A DNA stretch of 64,000 bases. Origin: Parelaphostrongylus tenuis (taxonomy: Eukaryota > Nematoda > Chromadorea > Rhabditida > Metastrongylidae). A program made the position numbers and the translations under genes. Below are positions 1-9,628 of the stretch, one piece after another (within the stretch, counting starts at the first letter, position 1; each line of letters starts with the position of its first letter). The DNA is taken from the NCBI GenBank assembly GCA_019055375.1, contig JAHQIW010003833.1, positions 186,001 to 250,000 on the forward strand, in the 5' to 3' direction. The notes beneath the pieces were generated by a model. That model was not told the DNA's origin, ran no database searches, and saw nothing but the letters and a program-made list of their open reading frames with translations.

Positions 1-59
1 TATATCAAAAAAACATGGGTACTCACGGATTAGAATTGAATGAGCAAAGTAAGGGGTTA

Positions 60-375
60 TTGAAGTTTACCATTATGACATTGCAATAAAACATTAGTAC
101 GAGATTTTGCTACCTTCGCCGTTTATGCACCAACACCAAGCTGCGACATTTATGAAGCCGGAGCGTCCCATATGAACATAGTGAAGTTCTAAATGATATC
201 CAATTCTTCGTTTGTGGCCATCTCTGGGGACTTCAACGCCACGACTGAATTCATAGAAGCGCGTGGAATAGATGGTAATGGAACCCGCAAATCATGCTGG
301 ACGAGCAAGGTACCGCCGTCATCTGGGTTCATCATAACGAACAAAACCATCAAACAGAAAGAAAAGAGTTGGCAT
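60..375 (+). pseudogene. RTE-type LINE endonuclease fragment
   Basis: Remnant of the apurinic-like endonuclease (EEP) domain of an RTE-clade non-LTR retrotransposon. In shifting frames one reads a segment like FAVYAPTPSC followed about 30 codons later by VAISGDFNAT, matching the conserved 'YAPT' and 'GDFNA' motifs of the EEP fold, in the order and spacing seen in the fuller RTE copy at 21.2-21.4 kb. Stops and frameshifts (for example a TAA near 190) show it is dead. No reverse transcriptase follows downstream. Confidence 0.7.
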
Positions 376-407
376 GTCTTTATCTTTTCTACTCCTTAAC
401 ACCTTAT

Positions 408-945
408 TTGATCCGCCATCACAGTGTCTTTTTCCTGGGCGGATCCCAGTACTTCTAGCATTCAATTTGCTTTTCTTCTTCTTCGGCGGCGTAGAATACT
501 GGTTGAGCGGGTCTCCTTGTGATCTCGAGGATAGCCTGGTTGTGTTGTTCAATAAAGAGTAGTTTTTGACTGCCGGAGTTGAGGTAGATCTTAGCTCCAC
601 GCGCGCCGCGACGATCACCACAACCAGTCAGCCACGGCGGTCCACGAATATATACAACTTTTTATTTCATTTTATTTGCTCCGTCTTCACAGCGTCTTCT
701 TGTTTTTTTCCTCACTGTGCCAATACCAGTACTTCTAGTATTCAATTCAATTTTCGTCTTCTTGAACGGCGTAGAATAGTGGCCGAGCGAGTCTCTTTGC
801 AATCGCGAGATAGCCTAGCTGTGGTGTTCCATAGGACGTTGCTGTTGACTGCCGCAGAGAAGTGGGAGGTGGAGCTCGGCTCCACGCGCACTGTGACCAA
901 CACATCACAACCACTCGGTCACGTCGCCCCGTATATCAGAAAGGT
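408..945. repeat. Direct tandem duplication, ~260-bp unit, two copies
   Basis: Two diverged copies of one unit lie head to tail at about 408-655 and 665-945. Shared landmarks in the same order are 'agtacttctag(c/t)attcaat', 'ggcgtagaata(c/g)tgg', a 'gatagcct(g/a)g' block, 'ttgactgccg' and 'ctccacgcgc'. On the minus strand each copy has a tRNA A-box-like stretch (TGACCGAGTGGTT in the right copy), so a tRNA-derived SINE origin is possible, but no clear B box was found. Longest readable frames through it look accidental. Confidence 0.65.
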
Positions 946-959
946 CCATATATGCTAAT

Positions 960-1600
960 TTTTACGACCCGTCTTCATAACGACGTGTATCTCAAAACTT
1001 TTTCTACCCAACTTGTTTTTCGCATGGAACATCCGTGAAAGTCTTTGAGTTTTCCTTGTGTGACTTCCGAATCGCGTTGCTGCTTAGGCATTTATGCCTC
1101 TGTTACAAATGCCGTTAAATGCTAATCACGTTGATTCTCCCGAGAATCGCGAGGTAGACAGGTGAGAGCAATTTTAATCGGACTGCAGAGAGCGGAATAC
1201 TCCGACAAGTCTGTCATCAGTCTCGACTGCGGAGGTATGAGATAATTGGTGAGCTCGCTGCGGGGTCGAACCAGAACCGTGCTCGTTCTTACTGGCGTAA
1301 TTACCACTCTGTTAACCGCCGCTCTTTACAAACATATGTATACACATATGTAAAGTAATCCTATATTTAGGAGAGAATGTTTCGGGGATTTTGGAAGAGA
1401 GATATAGAGCTCAAACATGTTTTTATGGACAACACCTTTGAAACAGGTTTCTAGCGCTATTGCAATTATAGCTGGATACTATATAGAAATTATTTGAATG
1501 CTATGTGGAAGAAAGATTGTCCTTGTATGCAATGATGGCTAACAACCAACACATTACTAAGGAAGATTAATCCATTTATTAGCAAAATGGTGAAAGATAG
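960..1600. other. Unassigned AT-rich sequence
   Basis: I see no gene, RNA or clear repeat here. Short open stretches lack splice-site support and recognisable motifs. Confidence 0.4.
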
Positions 1601-1639
1601 GACAATACCTAATCTCTCTCTGTGGTAAATGCGGTCTAA

Positions 1640-2395
1640 ATCATGAAGAACTCAGCAGTTTCTCCCTGATATATACAATCAAGGTAGCTAAAGGATCACC
1701 ACTGCAGGAATTTCAAAACATTGCACCAACGGAGATACCACTCATTTAGAAAGAAATCAATCTACTGTTCAAAAAGACTGTCTAGGTATCTCTCAGCGAT
1801 GAAGGATTTCAAAATTTAGAGTATCAACACGGACTATGTGGAAGAGATCAGGCTACTAGAATCCATACACGATTTCATATGTCTATATTCCCCTGACAAT
1901 GGAAGCAGTTAAAGGATCAACGATACAAAAATCCAAGAAACTGAAGCATGGAGATAATATGCGACTAGAAGAAACATTAATCAAACTGAGTCGTAAATGG
2001 TATTAAGCTACTGAAGCCTGAAGACAAATCATATGTCTATATTGCCCTGATATAATCATGAACAATCAAAAGATCAATGATACAAAGATGCCAAATTAGT
2101 ACACCAAGAAAAAACCACTCGACTACAAAAAGTATCCATCTATTATTCAACATAGATTGTCAAGGTGTCTGTCATCGAAGAGGATTTCCGTATTGAATTG
2201 TACAACAGGACCTATGTCGGGGAAGGTATCAAGCTACCAGAGTCCATACAAGGGTAAACATATGTCTATATATTGTCCTATACAAAACATGGGTACACTT
2301 ATACATGGGTGCATACCTATACAAAATACAAATGAAGCGTGCAATGGAGCAATGCAGTGGGAAAATCGTTGTACACTTCACATAGCTGAATAATT
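1640..2395. repeat. Degenerate short-period repeat region
   Basis: Similar phrases recur at irregular spacing: 'catatgtctatatt' near 1877, 2030 and 2259; 'ggatcaacgatacaaa' near 1914 and a variant near 2072; 'ggctactagaatccatac' near 1853 matched by 'agctaccagagtccatac' near 2231; 'tgtctaggtatctctcagcg' near 1780 matched near 2158. This indicates an old, diverged tandem or nested repeat. No protein or RNA assignment can be made. Confidence 0.4.
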
Positions 2396-2404
2396 TTTCG
2401 AGGC

Positions 2405-5400
2405 CTAGCTCGATCTAGCAGCTTTTTTATCCCTAAACGCGAGTCCAAGGATAGTGACTCCCGCAATCAGAGCTGTTATGGTAAAGATTGGAGTGACGTT
2501 TCGAGAACGCAGATGCTTTTGTGTTCCTGGTTTATCACCAGTGAAAGATCTGATGCAAAAATCATCAGTCAAAAACATATTAAGAATAGACAGTCCAAGA
2601 TGCGGTGTTAAAAGGAAAAAATAGCACTAGCAGGAATAAAGGATGCACAGCAAACATGAAGAGTAAATCAAAATTTAGCTATTGACGAAAACAGGATAGA
2701 CTTATCAGCCAAAAGTAACTTATTCTTGCAGATTTGAACATGCTGAAATATCAGGGAAACTTCTACATAGCTGTTATCATGCCATAGACTCAGACGGCCA
2801 CTGCGTCTTCCTGGAGGAGTGCGCTCACAAGAGAAATCCACAGACAAGTTTATTAACATGTGTGCGCTTAAGCCCTGATGTAGTAAGTATCCGAGTGGGA
2901 AGACTTTAATCTTTTTCTACGATAGGTTTTGAACATTTCAAAACATCGTACATGTCAGCTCAGTTCCTCCTCATATATTTCTCTCTTGGTGCAACATTTC
3001 TGACTCTTGAATTGGAACAAAAATAAACTTGTATGCCACCCACGTTCACTATCATTGACTGACAGGTAAACGGTTTCGTAGAGTATAATGACATCCACTG
3101 TTGTTCCGTTGATCGGTGAGTGATTTTAATCGGCACCACTAAAATTTCTAGTTCTGCAAAAGTGACCCAGCAGGACCTCCTCATTCTAGGATTCGTAAAG
3201 CATTGTGCCCTTCTTCAAGGCTTTTCGAGAAAAATCGCACCACTGAGTCGGTGGCTTCATGTGGTGCGTTCGACATTCCGAGGATCCTGTCAGTAACGCC
3301 TCCTGTCCGTCTTTTCAGTTAGGACTCGTTACGTGTCCCACTCATCTTGTCTCCAAAAACCTGATGTTTAGTACGATGTCCTTGAATTTCGGTCGTTGAC
3401 GCAGGATAGAACTTCGCATCCTTCCTCTCATTTCTCAGAATGAAGCGCTCTTAGCATCAATCTCTCGACTTCGCGCTCAATCAAGCCACTGAAATCTCAT
3501 CCTACTACTTAGCGAGCAGGTTTCTTATGCATATGTTGCGGCAAGAATAACCGTTGAGTCGAGAACGTGAGCAGAGTCGGATGTTGATTGTTCTCTTCAG
3601 TACACCTTCGATGCTTTCAAACGCTCCCCATGCCGCTTGCTCCCTCCTACGCAGTTCTGAAGATATTTTGTTCATCATGTGACTTCTCGAGCTAGATAGA
3701 TGTAACTGGAGCATTTGGAGATGTTCATTTCGTTGAATCTGAATGGACCATTCAGAACCAATGCGTTCATCACAGACATTGTTTCCGTTAGATCTAGTCG
3801 GAGACCATTTATACATACACTCTCAAAATCAGTCGACTTTCTGCGCTGACGCACAGTTAAGAGGACAGTTAAACGTCAAAGAAAAGACGGTAGATTGTGG
3901 CCCGGTTTTCACTCTAATGTTGTCTCATTCTGTGTACGCACGCCTGAAAGTGTAGAGAATGATTTTGGCAAGATAACATCGTCCTCTTGGATCTCTCTTC
4001 TTATGTCGATGGTAATTTCGCCATAGAATGGTGATATTTTTATTGTGAAGTTTTACCTAACTCACAAAGAAACTTTACGTGTCTCTATGAGCGCTTCTGT
4101 TTCAACTGAATTAGAACTTCATTCTCTTTCGTAATGTGGTAGTCTGAAGTTTTGAATCCTCCTATTCGAATCTCTGCTTGTTCACACGGCTGTCCTTCGT
4201 CTAGTATCTTTGAATCCTGTTTAAGACGATTCGAATGAAGTCTATAGCAGTGGACAGCTATCAAACTGGACGATAGTAGCCGATATTAGAGACAGTCTCC
4301 TTTTGTGAACACTAATACGGTCTTGCTGTGTTTCCATTGAGTGATAATCTTGCAACTTGACAGGTAACGGAGTGAAGAACCGAGGCCGTGTGTCGATGAG
4401 AACTGGTAGGAGATTCTTCAGCTGTTCCAATTTCATCCCGTCTGGACCAGGTGTTGTTCTGTTATTAATAGACAAGATGCTTGCAGGATTTCGAAGGAAA
4501 AACCGTTGGAATAACAAACTATCCTTCTTTATTTCTGTGTCTAAGAAGACATGGCGGTTGAGAAGATCTAAGTAGCAATCGTGGATGATTTTATCTACTG
4601 CCTTTCTGGTAGTTGTAGCTCTTTTATCAGGGCGTCGATGTGCAATCATTCCTGTAACTGGCGGAGCTTCGGTGGGCTTTATGAATGCTCCCTCCAGTTT
4701 CCCTCGATTAGACCGTAACTGCTGCCTTCTCTGAGATCATCTTTTATCGCTTCTCTGCAGTGCTTTGCAAGTTCGGACTTGAGTTGTCGGGTGTCCTGCA
4801 ACTCAGTATTATTCATGTTGACGTATCAGTTCAAGAGTTTCCAAAGACAAACGTCCGCTCTCTTTACCATGACATGACATCCATGAAACACGATGACTTG
4901 TATCCCTTCTTCAGCAACAACCTATCTTCTCAGCTGTAGGAGATCTCAATGTCCTCGTTGCCAGAACAGTCCCAAGGCCGCACGAAAGAAATACAGCAAA
5001 GAGTCTTGTAAAGAACTGTACAGATTACTGAAAGTAGGAAGTTGCTTTCATAGTTTTACGTCTGCTACATCTCTAGTTTTGAGCTCTACTGCCTGTACAA
5101 CGGGTCGTGTAGCAACGGAATTCAGCAAAATAAATCACCAAAAAGAAAATGGACGAACAAATTCGTGTAAAAATGTCCTATATAGAGTAATGACCACGAT
5201 AATATATTCAGATCTTCCATCACGATTCAAGGATGAGCTGTTGAAGTTTCAGGGACCTATTGAACTTCTCTTTTGCGCTTCGCTTTGAGGCTTATATTCC
5301 AGAAAGTTAGTGGGAACCTAACGAGCAGATATGAGATATTTCTAGACTGACTAAAGTGCACTAGCTATCGAAGAAGTCACACGATTAGTTCTCGTCTCCA

Positions 5401-5828
5401 AAAAAAAAAAAAACAGCTGAGAATACTCCAACTATAACACACGACTAGGCTACCTCAAATGAATGGAAATGACTTTTGAAATAGACCAGTGCATTTCAAC
5501 AAATCAAGGCCAGAATGGAGGAATCACATCGATGACACACTGATGGTGCTTGTTGCAAGTTATACATATTATTAATTTGGCACCCTTCAAGACGTATTAA
5601 GGCTTTCAGTGCTCGTTAGATCAAATTTTTCATTGAAAGGGATATTCAAGAAACAAAGTTTGCAAATCTTCACACTCACTTGAACATCCCAAGTAAAGCT
5701 AGAGTGGTGAGTCCTAGTCCCAAATATACACCTGTGTGACTCCCTGGTTGGAAAATTACACCAGTTTTCTTCGCTCCTCCTGTTTCCTTGCCACTAGTGT
5801 GACCAACGTCGTTTGGAATGATAGGTAC
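2405..5828 (-). CDS. HIG1-domain mitochondrial membrane protein (HIGD1/Rcf1-like), two 3' exons
   Basis: HIG1-domain proteins are small inner-mitochondrial-membrane proteins associated with cytochrome c oxidase and respiratory supercomplexes. Two exons are visible on the minus strand. Exon 5680-5828 starts after a TTGTCAG acceptor and ends at a GTGAGT donor in phase 2. Exon 2405-2549 starts after GCATCAG and ends with a TAG stop at 2405-2407. Joined they stay in frame for about 98 residues. The product has a polar N-terminal part (PIIPNDVGHTSG), a first hydrophobic helix (GVYLGLGLTTLALLGMF), a charged loop (TGDKPGTQKHLRSR) and a second helix (PIFTITALIAGVTILGLAF) before a basic tail. The two-helix hairpin with the TGDK...QK loop is the HIG1 layout. 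The first exon was not found. The intron carries a decayed RTE (about 3100-4862). One HIG1 feature, the usual run of bulky residues before helix 2, is weakly conserved, so a diverged paralogue is possible. Confidence 0.7.
3100..4862 (-). pseudogene. RTE-type LINE, 5'-truncated and decayed
   Basis: Read on the minus strand from 4862 down, this fragment covers the linker between endonuclease and reverse transcriptase (ELKSELAKHCREAIKDDLRE near 4780), the start of the RT (NNRTTPGPDGMKLEQLKNLL near 4440), a badly damaged catalytic region near 3830-3930, the RT thumb (AAWGAFESIE near 3620) and the C-terminal tail (PPTQWCDF near 3250, MRRSCWVTFAE near 3160). Stops and frameshifts are frequent. It sits in the same orientation as the HIG1 gene, inside its intron, and shares domain order with the copies at 20.9-25.1 kb. 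Confidence 0.8.
4893..5675. other. Unassigned sequence in HIG1 intron
   Basis: An open frame of 131 codons on the plus strand (4893-5288) has no recognisable motif, is bounded by transposon debris and lies antisense to the HIG1 intron; I do not regard it as a gene. A 13-base A run is at 5400-5412. Nothing else is supported. Confidence 0.35.
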
Positions 5829-6349
5829 CTGACAAGCCAAGTTATGATAAGGGAATGATGTCAAAAGATAAAGAAGCCTCAACATCTACAAGTTACACGA
5901 TCCAAGCTATATTCTAGACATGAAGTAATGGGTCAAATATTTCTATTATATTACCACTTGAAACGTTATGATACAGATGATAAACTTGTGATTACTTGCG
6001 GGAAATTGAAGCATGTGTCGCACATTCATTCACTCACTTCTCCTCATGTTTCAATGACTATAGTAACTGCTTCTCCATTTTTAAAGCATTTTCATTCGTT
6101 AATAATGCAGCTACTTTACTTGCAACTCTACGACTTTTCTGTGAGAGTAGCATATACAACATTTACTTGGGACTCTAGACGCAATGATTCAATAACTTCC
6201 TCAAGAACTGGCTGGACTTCTTGGAACAAGTTCTTTGCCCCGGGATTGGATTATGATTTTTTTTATGCTTGCGCATGATCCTAGCTGATGCATATGAAGG
6301 TAAGCAGCATAGCTTCCATTTTCTTAATGAACAGCGGAGGCAAGGTTGT

Positions 6350-7130
6350 CAACAAAACTCACTGCAATACTGGCCGACGTTTCGTCGATTTTGCCTTGTT
6401 TAGAGCCTAGAAAGCTCAAATTGATATGTAACCCCACTCAATACTCTGTCATTCGAAGTATGCTCCTTCAGTTTCCTCCTCCTTAGTATTTGCGTGGATA
6501 CCGCCGCAATGTTGTTCTCCGCTCTTTCGGCGATTCAGATTTCCATAGTTAACACTCTGCAGTACGCTTTCCAGGCCACGAAAGCTGTCTACCATCCATA
6601 GATGGCTGAGCACCTTCAATGATCCAGCGATCTTCTATGATCATCAGATCAGCCCACCAATTGAGTCGCAGCATATTTGGGAAAGGTCCTTACAGATGCA
6701 TTTCACAGTATTATATGCAATCGATTCTTGCCCACACATAATGAAGAACATTCAAAATCTTCCTGATGTGAATTGAATAGCGAGACTGCACAGCCCTCTA
6801 AACGGCTCAAACGACATGCCTGTATAAAAGATCTAGTAGTGCCCGCAAATGTCTATAGCAATACTACTAACGCGTTCACCAAACGAAATGATCTTGTTGA
6901 ACAATCTTTTCTTTCATGCTTAGCAGAGACATTCAAATGGAGCCCGCTGAACGATTTCTCAAATCTAACTTTCGCAATCAGTTCATAATCAGGAGTTCAA
7001 TCTATGAATGGAAATGAACGACAATGATTCCTTCATCTGTTAATATCACCTGTCAAGGAATACACAAGCAGTCAGAGAAGATTCAGCAAGGAATTCTGCT
7101 TCATCGCAACGAATGAGAGTAGCTGAATAT
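6350..7130. repeat. Array-unit 3'-flank repeat, copy 1
   Basis: This block recurs in order in the other array units (about 18,400-19,120, 29,745-30,330 and 46,300-47,050). Shared landmarks include 'ggccgacgtttcg' followed by 'agagcctag' near 6373-6412, a 'tccaccaattgagtcgcagc'-type stretch, 'cagccctctaaacggc' and 'aaatctaactttcg'. It also shares its first ~50 bp with the arms of the foldback element at 8661-9190. It may be an old transposon that was already in the ancestral unit. No intact reading frame was found in any copy. Confidence 0.55.
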
Positions 7131-7405
7131 TAGTAGACTGCGATAGGATAATTGTGGTCACAAGAAAGAGTAGTTTTCGAACTACTATCGCTACTTTTCA
7201 AATAAAGTAATGGAATCACTCAGAAACCATGAGAAGCCATTTGAAAGAGGATAGAGTCTCTCGAAAAGCATGGAAAACTCACTATAGGCTCACATAGAGA
7301 CACAAAAGGTCTCTTTTACGGCAAAGGGTATAGATGAAGAAGATGGAGGGCTTACAACAAACTTTACACATGGAGACCAGATCACAGAAGAAGTGAAACT
7401 CACAC

Positions 7406-7863
7406 CACTAGTTTTGCCTTCGCTATCCTGGAGCCCACGTTTTTTTCCAGGTGTTAAATTTTGCTTCTGCCACTGTTCCGTGCCCTTACGCGGCTCCTGA
7501 AGATAAGATGAAAGCCAAAATTACCCTCTCCATTAGTGCTTGAGAGCATGAATGGAACCTTCAGAAAGGGGCCAAACTTTCATGTAATCAGCCATAGAAG
7601 AGGAAGCAACTCACACCAGTATGTTTCCCCGACTCTTCTATGATTTTAGCTTCTTGTTCAGGTGTTGGATGCTCGTCCCATTTATCTCTGCCCTTACGCG
7701 GTGCCTGAAACCAGATGAAAAGCTCAAATAACTCGTTCAAGAGGAAATAGAATGAGTTATACTGATCTACTGACGATACGGTGCCGGTACCTGAAAGTGC
7801 GTATCGCTCATGAGCACCTTACGAAAAATATCCATATGGTCACGCCAAGATATAACGTGTCCT
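7406..7863 (-). CDS. N-terminal-like exon pair of a paralogous transcript, unit 1
   Basis: Three exon-like pieces on the minus strand. Exon 7791-7835 encodes MDIFRKVLMSDTHFQ and ends phase 0 at a GTACC donor; an acceptor (GTTACAG at 7862-7863) precedes its ATG by 26 bp. Exon 7617-7704 (APRKGRDKWDEHPTPEQ...) begins phase 0 and ends phase 1. A second version, 7406-7496 (EPRKGTEQWQKQ...), has the same phases. The 45-bp phase-0 first exon and the phase-0-to-1 second exon copy the architecture of exons 1-2 of the FAM162-like gene next door, suggesting an ancient duplicate. The two second exons cannot be spliced in series without breaking frame, so they would have to be alternatives. No membrane-domain exons follow. 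It may be a truncated gene, an alternative 5' end, or a relic. Confidence 0.35.
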
Positions 7864-8660
7864 GTAACGATATAGTACACTACTGTCCCTCTATGGCAAA
7901 TAGGACAAACAACATATCGACGACATATCCAGGTCTTACATCTCTTGATACTACAGAAAAAGTACGAAATGGATTAATAATTAGCAAAATATCAAAGGAG
8001 GCAAGAGCCCGTACTCCTTCAAAAGGGAAAAAAACAGATCTGATTTTCCTTTATCACCTCACTGCAGCAGAAATAAACACGTAAATGAGCATTTACTAAG
8101 ACATCAGACCACCCAAGAATTCCATTCACTATCTCTACAGTGCTTACATACACATAGATAAGAATACTTTCTATGACTCCTTTATCTAAATCCATAATTT
8201 AACCCGTCGGTAATGGCGCTTTCCCACTTTTTCCAGACTTTCGGTAGTTATTAGATAACTCGATTATCGATAGATCTTGTTTTCTGGAAAGCCCTTCGTA
8301 ATAATTTACAATAGGGAAAAAGTGATATTACATGTTACACTAGGCGCGCATTATGGCGTCTCTCGCTTCGCGTACAAATTCTAGGTTTCGCTTACCAGAA
8401 ATGTAGAAGGAACTTTGTTCTATCATTCTAAGCGTCTAAGCTTTTATTTCCATTTAAGAATGCCAGATAAACCCGTTAAGAAGCCTAACGCCTAAGTCTA
8501 AGGTTAGGAGTGTAAAGCGTAGTCGTCGTTTAGCTTTCCCAACGCTCTATAAAGACCTTTCTAAGAATCAAACTCAGCTTCAGAATCACTGAAATTTATG
8601 CTAGCAATAACTACTAAAAGTCTCAGGACCGACTATCTATTAACCTCGGCATAGTTTGGA

Positions 8661-9190
8661 TAAATCAGTATCTTCTTCTGTTTAGCCACTCCAGTTATTG
8701 ATATTATTTGTTGAATATCAGCAAAGCATATAACAATACAGTTAATAATGCAGCACGAATATTACATCAGTCGTGGTGGCTAACGTTTCGGCAGGTCACC
8801 TTTTTCAGAGCCTGGGAAGACCAAATTAATCTACGTTTTGGATCCAAAATTCATCCAATAACTTTTATGCTGGAGTTATAAAGGTTTCGGCTTAGTGGAT
8901 CGTGGATCAGGTGAGTGTTTTTGGAATGAAGTTTTTCCTATGCGACCCCAAAAATTTATCTCTTACGTTTTCTGCTAGGGTTATGAAGGCCTTTGATTTA
9001 ATAACTTGCGAATCAATTTGACTTTTCCAGGCTCTGAAGATGGCGAACCTTGCCGAAACATTAGCCACCACGACTGCTCTGATATTCGTGCTGTATTATT
9101 AACTATATTGTTATATGCTTCGCTGATATTCAATAAAAAATAATATCAATAACACCTCGGAGCGGCTAAACAGAAGAAGATACTGATTTA
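8661..9190. mobile_element. Foldback/MITE element with ~160-bp terminal inverted repeats
   Basis: The left arm, starting 'taaatcagtatcttcttctg' at 8661, and the right arm, ending 'cagaagaagatactgattta' at 9190, are inverted copies for about 160 bp with few differences. Both include 'ttagcc(a/g)ctcc', 'ttgaatatcagc(a/g)aagc', 'gcacgaatat', 'cagtcgtggtggctaa' and 'cagagcctgg'. A spacer of roughly 200 bp separates them. No transposase is encoded, so it would be non-autonomous. It lies between the FAM162-like gene of unit 1 and the downstream exon pair, and largely accounts for the extra distance there compared with other units. Confidence 0.85.
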
Positions 9191-9628
9191 CCAAAAGTCT
9201 GTAGAAAACCGTACACAAATCCTAAGTAGGGAAAAATTGAGCGTCAAGCGTGTAATGTGATCCTACTTTTGCTGCTGAGGTGTTTGAAAGAGGCTTTTCT
9301 AGAAAGAAAACTCAGACCATCAAATCAGTACTGAGAGCTTGAAAAAAGCGAAAAGGGCCTTGTTCTCAAGAGGTTGAAAAACGGAATGAGATAAAGGAAT
9401 CGCACCGGATAACTGATTGGTGAATGGAAATCTACCCCTATAGATCATCGGAAAAACCTATAGTATAACAACCAAACGTCGTGTTGAATTGCCCAATTTG
9501 ATCTGATAAAGTACACGTCTCATCACCAACACGATGGAAATTCCCAAAGTGTGCTGTGGGCCTAGATAGATACAATAAACTCCTACATGAATTATACGAC
9601 GTTAATAAAAATAACAAGATCAAGATGT

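Noticed and set aside
4893..5288. 131-codon open frame on the plus strand
   Set aside because: Antisense to the HIG1 intron, adjacent to RTE debris, no recognisable motif.
6140..6290. Possible first exon of the HIG1 gene on the minus strand (reading FQEVQPVLEEVIESLRLESQ before a GTAAAT donor)
   Set aside because: No start codon in that frame, no convincing acceptor, and the donor phase does not fit the phase-0 start of the next exon.
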